From Anaerosacchariphilus hominis (lineage in GTDB: Bacteria > Bacillota > Clostridia > Lachnospirales > Lachnospiraceae), in NCBI RefSeq assembly GCF_014290175.1, contig NZ_JACOOR010000004.1, positions 62,001 through 126,000 on the forward strand: a stretch of DNA of 64,000 nt, written 5' to 3'. The notes below the pieces were generated by a model that saw only the letters and a list, made by a program, of their open reading frames with translations, made no database searches and was not told where the DNA came from. Below, piece by piece: positions 32,753 through 42,212 of this stretch (the stretch's first letter is position 1; every line of letters starts with the position of its first letter). The position numbers and the translations under genes were made by a program.

Positions 32753-34894
32753 ATGGATAGGAAAGAAGAACGGAAAGCGTTTACTAGACATGAGTATTAT
32801 AGAAATCGGGAACTGTCCTGGCTGGCTTTCAATGAGCGGGTGCTCAGCGAGGCAAGGGATAAGCAGATTCCGCTCTTTGAGCGCCTGAAGTTTTTAAGTA
32901 TCACCGCGTCGAACCTGGATGAGTTTTTCATGATCCGGGTGGCCTCCCTCATCGACATGGTCCATGCGGGCTATACGAAAAAGGATATCGCGGGAATGAC
33001 AGCCCAGGAGCAGATTCATGCTATCACGGAGGTGGTGCGGAATCTGGTGGGACTGCAGTACTCCACCTATTCCCGGTCCCTGCTTCCGTCCCTGCGCCAG
33101 AACGGCCTGAATGTGATTCAGGAGCATGAGAATCTGACCAAAGAGCAGAAAGCCTATGTGGATCGCTATTTCCGGGACAATGTCTATCCGGTGCTGACAC
33201 CCATGGCGGTGGATTCCTCCCGTCCCTTCCCGCTGATTCGGAATAAGACCCTGAATATCGGCGCGCTTCTGGCGAAAAAGGGAGAGAAGAACGGGGAACT
33301 GGAGTTCGCCACGGTACAGGTGCCCTCGGTGCTGCCCCGGATCGTCCGTCTGCCGGATAGTGAGGACGGCACGAAGAATGTGATTCTGCTGGAAGAGATC
33401 ATTGAGAGGAACATGCAGCAGCTCTTCCTGAAATATGATATTATCAGCGCTTCCCCTTATCGGGTCATGCGAAACGCAGATTTGACCATCGATGAGGACG
33501 AGGCGGCGGATCTGTTAAAGGAGATCCAGAAACAGTTGAAAAAGCGCCAGTGGGGCGAGGCCATCCGCCTGGAGGTGGAAGAGAAGATCGACAAGCGGCT
33601 GCTGAAGATCCTGAGCAGAGAGCTGGATATCAAGGAGGAAGCCCTGTATCCCATCAACGGTCCTCTGGATCTGACCTTTTTGATGAAAATGTATGGCCTG
33701 GAGGGTTTTGACGGCCTGAAGGCTCCGAAGCACATTCCGGCGCCGGTGAAGGAGATTCCGGCAGACGGTGACATCTTTGCCCAGATCCGAAAGGGCGACA
33801 TTTTACTTCATCACCCCTACCAGACCTTTGATCCGGTGGTGAAGTTTGTGCGGGACGCGGCCAGCGATCCCCAGGTGCTGGCCATTAAGCAGACCCTGTA
33901 CCGGGTCAGCGGCAATTCTCCCATTATCGCGGCCCTGGCTCAGGCAGCGGAGAATGGCAAACAGGTCTCTGTACTGGTGGAGCTGAAGGCCCGCTTTGAC
34001 GAAGAGAATAATATTATCTGGGCAAAGAAGCTGGAAAAGGCAGGAGCCCATGTCATCTACGGTTTGGTGGGCTTAAAGACCCACAGCAAGATTACCCTGG
34101 TGGTACGTCGGGAGGAGGATGGTATCCGCCGGTATGTCCACCTGGGAACCGGAAACTATAACGATTCCACCGCAAAGCTGTACACGGATATCGGGCTTCT
34201 GACCTGTTCCGCATCCATCGGCGAGGATGCCACGGCAGTTTTCAATATGCTGTCGGGCTATTCGGAGCCGGAGAGCTGGAATAAGCTGTCCCTGGCTCCT
34301 CTGTGGCTGAAGGAGCGGTTCCTGCTGCTCATCGGAAGGGAGACAGAGCATGCCAGAAACGGCGGCGAGGGACGGATCATTGCCAAGATGAATTCCCTCT
34401 GCGACCGGGATGTGATCACGGCTCTTTACGAGGCTTCGGCCGCAGGCGTAGAGATCGATCTGATCGTCCGTGGTATCTGCTGTCTGAAGGTGGGGATTCC
34501 GGGCGTCAGCGAGCATATCCATGTGCGCTCCATCGTGGGCGATTTCCTGGAACACAGCCGGATCTTTTATTTCTACAACAACGGTCAGGAGGAGGTATTC
34601 TGCGCCAGCGCCGACTGGATGCCGCGAAATCTGGAAAAGCGGGTGGAAATCATGTTCCCGGTGGAGAGTGAGAAACTGAAAGAAGAAGTGATTCACATTC
34701 TGAATATCGAACTTCAGGATAACCGGAAGGCCCATGTGCTGCAGCCGGACGACACCTATGAAAAGGTGGATCGAAGAGGAAAGGCAGCACTGAACTCCCA
34801 GATGTATTTTGTGGAGGAAGCGAAGGAAATGGCCAAATCCGATGAGACGGCAGTGAACCGGCGGGTATTTATCCCAGAGGAGCCTGTCGAATAA
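32753..34894 (+). CDS. ppk1: Polyphosphate kinase 1
   Basis: A 713-residue PPK1. The N-terminal helical domain starts with RNRELSWLAFNERVL; the catalytic domain has GLKTHSKITLV (autophosphorylated His candidate) and SRIFYFYNNGQEEVFCASADW (cited by its ends SRIFYFYNNG and CASADWMPRNLEKR). Length and domains are typical. It makes polyphosphate from ATP. Confidence 0.95.
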   Translation: MDRKEERKAFTRHEYYRNRELSWLAFNERVLSEARDKQIPLFERLKFLSITASNLDEFFMIRVASLIDMVHAGYTKKDIAGMTAQEQIHAITEVVRNLVGLQYSTYSRSLLPSLRQNGLNVIQEHENLTKEQKAYVDRYFRDNVYPVLTPMAVDSSRPFPLIRNKTLNIGALLAKKGEKNGELEFATVQVPSVLPRIVRLPDSEDGTKNVILLEEIIERNMQQLFLKYDIISASPYRVMRNADLTIDEDEAADLLKEIQKQLKKRQWGEAIRLEVEEKIDKRLLKILSRELDIKEEALYPINGPLDLTFLMKMYGLEGFDGLKAPKHIPAPVKEIPADGDIFAQIRKGDILLHHPYQTFDPVVKFVRDAASDPQVLAIKQTLYRVSGNSPIIAALAQAAENGKQVSVLVELKARFDEENNIIWAKKLEKAGAHVIYGLVGLKTHSKITLVVRREEDGIRRYVHLGTGNYNDSTAKLYTDIGLLTCSASIGEDATAVFNMLSGYSEPESWNKLSLAPLWLKERFLLLIGRETEHARNGGEGRIIAKMNSLCDRDVITALYEASAAGVEIDLIVRGICCLKVGIPGVSEHIHVRSIVGDFLEHSRIFYFYNNGQEEVFCASADWMPRNLEKRVEIMFPVESEKLKEEVIHILNIELQDNRKAHVLQPDDTYEKVDRRGKAALNSQMYFVEEAKEMAKSDETAVNRRVFIPEEPVE

Positions 34895-34924
34895 AGAATG
34901 TTATAAAAGGGAGAGAAAAGGTTT

Positions 34925-35383
34925 ATGAAGAAACTGACAGCATTGCTGTTGACGCTATCGTTGGCCCTGTCGCTGGCAGCCTGCGGCGGAAAGTCCAGAA
35001 GCGTCACCTATACCATGGAGCAGGAAAACCAGGGACTGAAAATGACCGATACCATGAAGCTGGATGCCAAGGGAGACTTGGTTCAGCAGATGGATGAGAC
35101 CATTACCCTGGATATGGCTGCTTTTGACGAGGATACCCAGACCCTGATGACCAAGTCCTATGACGCTCTGGTGGAGTCCTATCAGGCGGTGGAGGGCGTG
35201 GAGTGTACCGGAACGGTAGCGGACAGCGTCTACACCATTCAGATCACCATTGATACCACCGGTGACGCGGTATCGGAGCTGGCGGATCAGGGTCTCCTTA
35301 AGGTGGACGGCGACACCAATGGCATCTCTTTGGAGAAGACAGGGGAATCTCTGACAGCCAATGGTTACACCAAAGCAGAATAG
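34925..35383 (+). CDS. Small lipoprotein, DUF1307/YehR type
   Basis: A 152-residue lipoprotein with signal and lipobox SLAAC (Cys20), then a compact domain with YTMEQENQGLKMTDTMKL, repeated acidic-hydrophobic stretches and a C-terminal EKTGESLTANGYTKAE, resembling the YehR/DUF1307 family. No function known. Sits between ppk1 and a HAD phosphatase; likely secreted and membrane anchored. Confidence 0.8.
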   Translation: MKKLTALLLTLSLALSLAACGGKSRSVTYTMEQENQGLKMTDTMKLDAKGDLVQQMDETITLDMAAFDEDTQTLMTKSYDALVESYQAVEGVECTGTVADSVYTIQITIDTTGDAVSELADQGLLKVDGDTNGISLEKTGESLTANGYTKAE

Positions 35384-35403
35384 GGAACAGGAGCGAGGAT
35401 AAG

Positions 35404-36225
35404 ATGAAGGATAGAAAAATTTTATTTGTGGATCTGGACGGTACCCTGTTGACCGATTCCAAGGAGATCACACAGGAGAACCTGGCAGCCATCCGGAAGG
35501 CCACGGAGCAGGGACATGCGGTGGTAGTCACCACAGGACGGCCCCTGTACAGCACCGAGCGTCTGCTTGGAAAACTGGGGCTTACGAGCCCGGGCTGCTA
35601 TGCCATTACCTCAAACGGAGCCATGATTTATGATTCCGGTGAGAAAAAGGTACTGTTTCAGACAGGTGTGTCCCGCGACTGCCTGCGGGAGGCCTTTGAC
35701 GAGGCATTCAAGGCAGGGATTCATCCCCAGACCTATTCTGATACGGGAGTGCTCTGTGAGAAGGACTGCCCCGAGGTGCAGTATTACGCCAAGTCCAATG
35801 TGATCACTTACCGGGTAGTGGAGGATGTGGCAAAGGAGCTGGACTTTGATCCCATCAAGATTCTGTTTGTCAGTCTGAATGACCGGCAGAAGCTGGAGCG
35901 GTTCCGGCAGCATATGGAGCCCTGGAGCGAAGCCCACCATATTGACATGTTTTTCTCCTGCGACGAGTATCTGGAGTTTCTGCCCGAGGGTATCAACAAG
36001 GGCAGCGGTATCCGCTGGCTCTGCAATTATCTGAATGTGCCCCTGGATCACACCTATGCGGCGGGGGATGCGGAGAACGACATTACCATGCTGCAGGCGG
36101 TGAAACACCCCTGCGTCATGAAGAACGCCCGGCCGGAGATGTATGCTTACGGCACCTATATTACGGAGCATGACAATAATCATTCGGGGATCGCGGAGAT
36201 CATCGAGAAATTCATGCTGGCGTAA
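35404..36225 (+). CDS. Cof-type HAD phosphatase
   Basis: A 273-residue HAD-family phosphatase of the Cof type. Motif I is DLDGTLLTDSK, motif II TTGR, and motif III/IV region has GDAENDITML. Likely acts on sugar phosphates or other small phosphates; substrate unknown. A terminator follows (36256-36299). Confidence 0.92.
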   Translation: MKDRKILFVDLDGTLLTDSKEITQENLAAIRKATEQGHAVVVTTGRPLYSTERLLGKLGLTSPGCYAITSNGAMIYDSGEKKVLFQTGVSRDCLREAFDEAFKAGIHPQTYSDTGVLCEKDCPEVQYYAKSNVITYRVVEDVAKELDFDPIKILFVSLNDRQKLERFRQHMEPWSEAHHIDMFFSCDEYLEFLPEGINKGSGIRWLCNYLNVPLDHTYAAGDAENDITMLQAVKHPCVMKNARPEMYAYGTYITEHDNNHSGIAEIIEKFMLA

Positions 36226-36255
36226 CATGATTTTTGAGGGCTCACGCCCGTGAAA

Positions 36256-36299
36256 GAAAAACTGATTCAGGCTGCTGTCAGCCCGGATCGGTTTTTTTT
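36256..36299 (+). terminator. Intrinsic terminator after the HAD gene
   Basis: AAAAACTGATTCAGGCTG pairs with CAGCCCGGATCGGTTTTTTTT, a long stem with a poly-T tail, 31 bp after the stop codon. Confidence 0.8.
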
Positions 36300-36300
36300 A

Positions 36301-36438
36301 TCTGGAATAGGAAATTCCGATAGAATTCCCTATTCCAGAAAAGCAAGCAGAGCTTGCAAAGATGCGCACTCGGCGCAGTGGTAGATGGTTGCCAAGGCAA
36401 CCGCGCCTCGGCGCGAGAATGTGCCAACGGCACATTCT
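36301..36438 (+). repeat. Multi-hairpin intergenic repeat, copy 1
   Basis: Contains TCTGGAATAGG and its partner CCTATTCCAGA around a CGATA loop, GCAAGC-AGA-GCTTGC, a larger stem GGCGC/GCGCC enclosing GGTTGC-CAAG-GCAACC, and a terminal AGAATGTGCC-AAC-GGCACATTCT followed by T-runs. A near-identical inverted copy lies at 54215-54351, a diverged one at 15226-15376. No transposase is nearby. Open frames entering it (MRTRRSGRWLP) are not genes. Confidence 0.75.
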
Positions 36439-36544
36439 TTTTTTGGGGCAGTCTCCCGAAGTGTCCGTTTTATCAAAGTGTATAAAATTCCATCTGCCTC
36501 CACAAACTACCGGGAAGAAAAGGAAGAACAATGGAGGTGTACAC

Positions 36545-37972
36545 ATGGGAGAAAAACTGTCCCTGCGGCTGAAGGAGAACACGGAAATCCTGGATGAGAT
36601 CCTGCAGACCGATAAAAATTTTGATATTATCCGGAAGGGCATCGTCACAGGAGGCCGGGACGCCTGTATCTACTTTGTGGATGGCTTTCTGGAGGAGTCT
36701 ATTATGGAAAAGCTGCTGGAATTCTTCTATAAGCTGAAGCCGGAGGAAGTTCCCCTGTCGGCCAGCCAGATGGCGGAACAGGTGATCCCCTATGTGGAAG
36801 TTTCCGTGATGCCGGAACGGGAAGAACTTCTGAAAAACCTGCTCTCCGGCGTCACCTGCCTGCTTATCGACGGCTATGACGCCTGCATCGGCCTGGACTG
36901 CCGCTCCTATCCCATGCGGAGCGTGGACGAGCCCTCTAAGGACAAGGCCCTCAGGGGATCCAAGGATGGTTTCGTGGAGACTCTGGTCTTCAATACAGCT
37001 CTGATCCGCAGAAGAATCCGAAGCTCGAAGCTGTCCATGGAGATGCTGACTGCCGGAAAAATCTCCCGGACGGATATCGTCCTCTGCTACATGGACGACC
37101 GGGTGGACCGGCGTCTCCTGCGGGAGCTTCAGGGCCGGATCCACGCCATTTCCGTGGACTCCCTGACCATGAACCAGGAGAGTCTGGCGGAATGTATCTA
37201 TGAGCAGAAATGGTATAATCCTTTTCCAAAGTTCAAGTTCACCGAGCGCCCCGACACCGCTTCGGCGGCCATCCTGGAGGGCAATATCGTGATTCTGGTG
37301 GATAACTCGCCCCAGGCCATGATCGTACCTACCTCCATCTTCGACATTGTAGAGGAGGCGGACGACTACTACTTTCCCCCGGTGACCGGATCCTACTTGC
37401 GGCTGTCCAGGTTTCTGATTGCCATCATCACCCTGCTTCTGACGCCTACCTTTTTACTGCTGTACCAGAACCCGGAGTGGATCCCCCGGTGGCTGGAATT
37501 CATTGTGATCAAAGACACGGTCCATGTGCCGGTGGTCTGGCAGTTCCTGATGCTGGAGCTGGCCATCGACGGCCTGCGGCTGGCCGCCATCAATACCCCC
37601 AGCATGCTCAGTACCCCTTTGAGTGTGGTAGCAGGTATTGTGTTGGGCCAGTTCACCGTGGATTCGGGCTGGTTCAACGCGGAGATCATGATGTATATGG
37701 CTTTTGTGGCCATCGCCAACTACACCCAGTCCAGCTATGAGCTGGGCTACGCCCTGAAGTTCATGCGACTGATCTTGCTGGTTCTGACGGCGGCCTTCGA
37801 TCTCTGGGGTTTCCTGGCGGGCATCGCCCTGACCCTGTACGCCATCGCGGGCAATAAGACCGTGGCCGGGAAGAGCTATATCTATCCGCTGTTTCCCCTG
37901 AATCTCCAGCAGCTGAAAAAGCGGTTCCTTCGGCTGCGGCTGAAGGAAGAGACGGAGCAGAATCAGAAATAA
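36545..37972 (+). CDS. GerA-family spore germination protein (SpoVAF-like)
   Basis: A 475-residue protein of the GerA/SpoVAF family. The N-terminal soluble part (about residues 1-270) has GRDACIYFVDGFLEES and RVDRRLLRELQGRI; the C-terminal half has membrane segments, starting near YLRLSRFLIAIITLLLTP, and the family-typical NTPSMLSTPLSVVAGIVLG (cited by its start NTPSMLSTPLS). ATG 36545 is preferred; the longer frame passes through the repeat. No gerB/gerC partners follow, and no spoVA genes are seen here, so it is a solitary germination protein probably active in the spore inner membrane. Confidence 0.88.
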   Translation: MGEKLSLRLKENTEILDEILQTDKNFDIIRKGIVTGGRDACIYFVDGFLEESIMEKLLEFFYKLKPEEVPLSASQMAEQVIPYVEVSVMPEREELLKNLLSGVTCLLIDGYDACIGLDCRSYPMRSVDEPSKDKALRGSKDGFVETLVFNTALIRRRIRSSKLSMEMLTAGKISRTDIVLCYMDDRVDRRLLRELQGRIHAISVDSLTMNQESLAECIYEQKWYNPFPKFKFTERPDTASAAILEGNIVILVDNSPQAMIVPTSIFDIVEEADDYYFPPVTGSYLRLSRFLIAIITLLLTPTFLLLYQNPEWIPRWLEFIVIKDTVHVPVVWQFLMLELAIDGLRLAAINTPSMLSTPLSVVAGIVLGQFTVDSGWFNAEIMMYMAFVAIANYTQSSYELGYALKFMRLILLVLTAAFDLWGFLAGIALTLYAIAGNKTVAGKSYIYPLFPLNLQQLKKRFLRLRLKEETEQNQK

Positions 37973-38005
37973 AAGCATTGGGATGAAAAACCGAAGAACG
38001 GCCCA

Positions 38006-38034
38006 TTCACAACGGAACCCCTTTATGCTATACT
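38006..38034 (+). promoter_or_regulatory. Promoter of the precorrin-2 dehydrogenase gene
   Basis: TTCACA (38006-38011), 17-bp spacer, TATACT (38029-38034), about 40 bp before the start codon. Confidence 0.65.
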
Positions 38035-38073
38035 TAATTCTATATGAGCAGAGGACAGAAGGGAGAAAAGTGC

Positions 38074-38538
38074 ATGGGCCGTTATTTTCCGCTGTTTGTG
38101 GATCTGGAAGGGAAAAAAGTAGTGGTGGTGGGAGCAGGAACCATTGCCGAAAGACGGATCCGAACCCTGCTGGGCTTCGGAGCCAGGATTACCGTCATTG
38201 CCCCGGAAGCGGTGGATCAGATCCAGACTCTGGCTGCGGAAAAAGAGCTTGTCTGGCGGCGGGAGGCCTGGAGCGGAGCTGCGGAAGAACTGCTTCCGGG
38301 CAGTGTTTTCGTGCTGACAGCGGTGGACGATCCCGCGGTGAACGGGGCAGTCTGGAGAGCCTGTAAGGCTCGGGGAATTCCCGTGAACCGGGCTGACGAC
38401 CGTTCCCGGTGCGATTTTTATTTTCCGGGGGTGGCCGAGGGCGGCGGTGTGACCGTGGGAGTCACAGCCGGAGGGAAGAATCACCGGCTCGCCCGGGAAG
38501 TGACAGAGAAGCTGAAAAAATGGCTGGCGGAAATATGA
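38074..38538 (+). CDS. Precorrin-2 dehydrogenase (SirC/CysG N-terminal type)
   Basis: A 154-residue NAD-dependent enzyme oxidising precorrin-2 to sirohydrochlorin. N-terminal Rossmann block YFPLFVDLEGKKVVVVGAGTIAERR (cited by its start YFPLFVDLEGKK and GAGTIAERR), then the end of the domain with DRSRCDFYFPGVAEGGGVTVGVTAGGKNH (ends CDFYFPG and TAGGKNHRLAREV). ATG 38074 follows AGGGAGAAAAG. It lacks the methylase domain of full CysG. Just upstream of hemB and hemL, so it belongs to tetrapyrrole/corrinoid synthesis. Confidence 0.88.
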   Translation: MGRYFPLFVDLEGKKVVVVGAGTIAERRIRTLLGFGARITVIAPEAVDQIQTLAAEKELVWRREAWSGAAEELLPGSVFVLTAVDDPAVNGAVWRACKARGIPVNRADDRSRCDFYFPGVAEGGGVTVGVTAGGKNHRLAREVTEKLKKWLAEI

Positions 38539-38645
38539 AAAAAGCACTCCATTTCCCATGAGATGTGTTATACTGCTAAGAGAAAATGCCGCGAATCAGG
38601 AACGGCAGAAAGCCATCAGGCTATCATACAAGAGGAGAAACGATT

Positions 38646-39629
38646 ATGGATATGAACATCAGGCCAAGACGCCTGCGTAATGGCGCCAGTCTGCGAAAAA
38701 TGGTGAGGGAGACCAGAATGGACAAAAGTTCCCTGATCTACCCCATGTTTGTAAAAGAAGGAACCGGAATCAAAGAAGAGATTCCCACCATGCCGGGCCA
38801 GTACCGCTACAGCATCGACCAGCTGCCCTATGCGCTGGAGGAGCTGGTAAAAGCGGGTGTAGGCAGCGTTATGTTCTTCGGCATTCCCGATCACAAGGAC
38901 GAGTGCGGAAGCGGCGCTTATGATGAGAATGGTATCGTGCAGAAGGCCTTCCGGGAGGCAAAGAAGCAGTTTCCGGATCTCTACTGCATCGGTGACGTGT
39001 GCATGTGCGAGTATACTTCTCACGGCCATTGCGGCATCCTTCACGGAGAATATGTGGACAATGACAAGACCCTGGACTATCTGGCGAAGATCGCCCTGTC
39101 CCAGGTACAGGCAGGCGCGGACATGGTGGCACCCTCCGACATGATGGACGGCCGTGTGGCGGCCATTCGTTCTATTCTGGACAGCAACGGCTATGTGGAG
39201 ATCCCGATCATGTCCTACGCGGTGAAATACGCCTCCGCATTCTACGGCCCCTTCCGCGACGCGGCAGGCAGCGCTCCGGCTTTCGGTGATCGGAAGTCCT
39301 ATCAGATGGACTATCATAACCGCCGGGAAGGTGTAAAGGAGGCCCTGCTTGACGTGGAAGAAGGCGCGGACATCATCATGGTGAAACCGGCCATGAGCTA
39401 TCTGGATGTGATTGCCGAGGTCAAGGAGAATATCGTCCTTCCGGTGGCGGCTTACAGCGTCAGCGGCGAGTACGCCATGATCAAGGCGGGTGCGTCCCTG
39501 GGCTATATCGACGAAGCCTCCATTATCTGCGAGACAGCGGCCAGCGCGTACCGGGCAGGCGTGGACCTGTATCTGACCTATTTCGCGAAGGAGATCGCAG
39601 GCTTTATGGATGAAGGGAGAATCGGTTAA
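38646..39629 (+). CDS. hemB: Porphobilinogen synthase
   Basis: A 327-residue enzyme that joins two 5-aminolevulinate molecules to porphobilinogen. The zinc-binding cysteines are seen in DVCMCEYTSHGHCGIL; the Schiff-base lysine sits in MVKPAMSYLDV and the other active-site lysine in VKYASAFYGPFRDAAG. ATG 38646 follows GAGGAGAAACG. Overlaps hemL by 1 bp. Confidence 0.95.
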   Translation: MDMNIRPRRLRNGASLRKMVRETRMDKSSLIYPMFVKEGTGIKEEIPTMPGQYRYSIDQLPYALEELVKAGVGSVMFFGIPDHKDECGSGAYDENGIVQKAFREAKKQFPDLYCIGDVCMCEYTSHGHCGILHGEYVDNDKTLDYLAKIALSQVQAGADMVAPSDMMDGRVAAIRSILDSNGYVEIPIMSYAVKYASAFYGPFRDAAGSAPAFGDRKSYQMDYHNRREGVKEALLDVEEGADIIMVKPAMSYLDVIAEVKENIVLPVAAYSVSGEYAMIKAGASLGYIDEASIICETAASAYRAGVDLYLTYFAKEIAGFMDEGRIG

Positions 39630-40909
39630 TGAGCAGATCAGAGACGCTTTTTACAGAAGCAGTAGAACGGATTCCGGGCGGCGTCAACTCCCCGGTGCGG
39701 GCCTTCGGCTCCGTGGGTGAGACGCCCCGGTTTATCGCGTCGGCAAAGGGCGCGTATATGACGGATGCGGACGGACAGACCTATCTGGATTTCGTGGGAT
39801 CCTGGGGGCCCATGATTCTGGGCCACAATCATCCGAAGGTGCTGGCGGACGTACTGGAAGCCTGTCAGGAGGGCTTAAGCTTTGGCGCGGCCACCGAGCG
39901 GGAGGTGGAGATGGCAGAGCTCATCTGCAGCATCGTGCCCTCCATCGAGATGGTGAGAATGGTGAATTCCGGTACCGAGGCGGTCATGAGCGCCGTCCGG
40001 GCGGCCAGAGGCTTCACCGGACGGAATAAGATCATCAAGTTCGCGGGCTGCTACCACGGCCACAGCGACGCTATGTTGGTTAAGGCAGGATCCGGCGTCA
40101 TGACCGCGGGCATTCCCGACAGCGCGGGCGTTCCGGCGGGCTGCACCCAGGATACCCTGACTGCTGTATACAATGATCTGGACAGCGTACAGGCCATTTT
40201 TGATGAATTTCAGGGCGAGATCGCGGCAGTGATCGTGGAGCCGGTAGCGGCCAATATGGGCGTGGTACTTCCGAAGAAAGGCTTCCTGGAGGGCCTTCGT
40301 AAGCTTTGTACCGACAACGGCAGCCTGCTGATTTTCGACGAGGTGATCACGGGCTTTCGTCTGAGCCTGTCCGGCGCCCAGGGATATTTTGGCATCGAGC
40401 CGGATCTGACTACCTTCGGTAAAATCATCGGCGGCGGTATGCCGGTGGGCGCTTACGGCGGAAGAAAAGACGTGATGAAGCTCATCGCTCCCAGCGGTCC
40501 GGTTTACCAGGCAGGTACCTTAAGCGGCAATCCGGTGGCCATGGCGGCTGGGCTGGCCCAGTTGAAGCTTCTTAAGGAGACGCCGGATTTCTATGAGAAG
40601 CTGAACCATAAGGCGGATGCGTTCTTTGAAGGCATGCAGGAGGCAGTGAAAGCTGCGGGCAAACCCTGGACCGTGAACCATATCGGTTCCCTGGGAAGCA
40701 TCTTTTTTGCCGAGGGGCCGGTGACCAATTACGCGGAGGCGAAGACCTCGGATACGAAGAAGTTCGGCGAATATTTCTCTTATATGATGCAGAACAGTAT
40801 TTATCTGGCACCCTCTCAGTTTGAAGCCATGTTCCTGTCGGGAGCCATGACAGAGGAGGAGCTTGTGAAAACGCTGGATATTTTTAAGGCATATCTGAAG
40901 CAGTGCTAG
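39629..40909 (+). CDS. hemL: Glutamate-1-semialdehyde 2,1-aminomutase
   Basis: A 426-residue PLP enzyme that makes 5-aminolevulinate. Markers are IPGGVNSPVRAFGSVG, VNSGTEAVMSAVRAARG, and the PLP-lysine region TFGKIIGGGMPVGAYGGR. Together with hemB it gives the C5-pathway late steps; hemA, hemC and hemD are not in the window. Confidence 0.95.
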   Translation: MSRSETLFTEAVERIPGGVNSPVRAFGSVGETPRFIASAKGAYMTDADGQTYLDFVGSWGPMILGHNHPKVLADVLEACQEGLSFGAATEREVEMAELICSIVPSIEMVRMVNSGTEAVMSAVRAARGFTGRNKIIKFAGCYHGHSDAMLVKAGSGVMTAGIPDSAGVPAGCTQDTLTAVYNDLDSVQAIFDEFQGEIAAVIVEPVAANMGVVLPKKGFLEGLRKLCTDNGSLLIFDEVITGFRLSLSGAQGYFGIEPDLTTFGKIIGGGMPVGAYGGRKDVMKLIAPSGPVYQAGTLSGNPVAMAAGLAQLKLLKETPDFYEKLNHKADAFFEGMQEAVKAAGKPWTVNHIGSLGSIFFAEGPVTNYAEAKTSDTKKFGEYFSYMMQNSIYLAPSQFEAMFLSGAMTEEELVKTLDIFKAYLKQC

Positions 40910-40927
40910 TACGAAGGAGGAGATACC

Positions 40928-41983
40928 ATGGATAAGAAAAAGTATGTAGCGTATGTGGGAACCTATACCCATGGCAACAGCGTAGGTATCCATATTTTTG
41001 ACCTGGATGTGGAAAACGGAACCATGAAGGAGCGAAAGGTGATACCCATCAACAATCCATCCTATATCAAGATGTCCCACAACGGAAAGTTCCTTTATTC
41101 CATCGCAGACGAGGGGGTACGTTCCTTTACAGTGCAGCCCGACGGCGATCTGGTGCCTTTAAACTGCGCCAGCATCGAGGGCATGCGGGGCTGCTATCTG
41201 TCCACGGATAAGGATGACAAGTATCTGTTTGTGGCAGGCTGGCACGACGGAAAAGTGACTGTGATGCGCCTCAATGAGGACGGCACTGTGGGTGAGATGA
41301 CCGATGAGGTCTTTCACAAGGGCCTGGGCAGCGTGGCGGAGCGGAACTTCCGGCCCCATGTGAACTGCGTGAACCTGACTCCGGACGGAAAGTATCTCTG
41401 CGCGGTGGATCTGGGCACTGATCAGATCAAGATCTATAAGTTCAACCACAGAACCGGAAAACTGGAGCTCTTTGATCTGCTGTTCTGCGAGCTGGAGTCC
41501 GCGCCCCGAATTATCAAGTTCAGCCGGAGCGGAAAGTTTGCTTATGTGATCAGTGAACTGAAGAATTACATTACTGTATATAAGTACGATGGAAGCGGTA
41601 AAAATCCCAAATTTGAGCTGATTCAGACCATGCCCACCCTGAATGATTATCATTCCGCCACCAGCGCGGCCTGCGCCCTGCGTTTCTCCAGGGACGATAC
41701 CAAGCTGCTCTGCACCAACGCGGGAGATAATACAGCGGGACTTTTCCATGTGGATACAGAGACAGGACTGCTGGAGAAGATCTGTATCCTGCCGATCAGC
41801 GGCGATTATCCGAAGGCCATCGACTTCTTCCCGGACAATCAGCATATCATGTCCCTGAACCATGAGAGCAATACCATCACCACCTTTGAGGTACACTACG
41901 ACAAAAAGTATTTTGCAGCCAAGGGAAAGCCCATTTCCATCGAGACGCCCAACTGCGTTCTGGTGGCGGAAATCAAAGGGTAG
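40928..41983 (+). CDS. YbhE-type lactonase/seven-bladed beta-propeller protein
   Basis: A 351-residue protein with repeated propeller segments, e.g. YVAYVGTYTHGNSVGIHIFDLD (cited by its start YVGTYTHGNS), RPHVNCVNLTPDGKYLCAVD and DYPKAIDFFPDNQHIM. It resembles 6-phosphogluconolactonase YbhE/Pgl, but substrate cannot be proved. Cytoplasmic; no signal. AAGGAGGAG precedes the start. Confidence 0.85.
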   Translation: MDKKKYVAYVGTYTHGNSVGIHIFDLDVENGTMKERKVIPINNPSYIKMSHNGKFLYSIADEGVRSFTVQPDGDLVPLNCASIEGMRGCYLSTDKDDKYLFVAGWHDGKVTVMRLNEDGTVGEMTDEVFHKGLGSVAERNFRPHVNCVNLTPDGKYLCAVDLGTDQIKIYKFNHRTGKLELFDLLFCELESAPRIIKFSRSGKFAYVISELKNYITVYKYDGSGKNPKFELIQTMPTLNDYHSATSAACALRFSRDDTKLLCTNAGDNTAGLFHVDTETGLLEKICILPISGDYPKAIDFFPDNQHIMSLNHESNTITTFEVHYDKKYFAAKGKPISIETPNCVLVAEIKG

Positions 41984-42068
41984 AGGGAACGGACAGGCTG
42001 CGCTCTGCAGCCCCACGCGTATGCGGAGCCTTGTACCCGCAAAAGTACAAACTTTTTCCAGTCAGGGC

Positions 42069-42097
42069 TTGAAAAATACGGCGGAAACACCTAAAAT
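42069..42097 (+). promoter_or_regulatory. Promoter of pduL-ackA
   Basis: TTGAAA (42069-42074), 17-bp spacer, TAAAAT (42092-42097). The leader to the start codon is about 110 nt and holds two small hairpins: GTACAT-TGTGAA-ATGTAC and GAATC-AGAGA-GATTC. Confidence 0.65.
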
Positions 42098-42212
42098 AAA
42101 GAATAGAATTATGGTGTACATTGTGAAATGTACTATGAGCTGGCGGAATCAGAGAGATTCTGTCGGCTTATAGAACTGTAATAAATCACATAAAAGAAAA
42201 GGAGAATGTATC

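Noticed and set aside
36362..36544. N-terminal extension of the SpoVAF-like protein starting MRTRRSGRWLP
   Set aside because: It is encoded by the intergenic repeat; the same peptide start appears in front of holA from the other copy. The real start has its own context.
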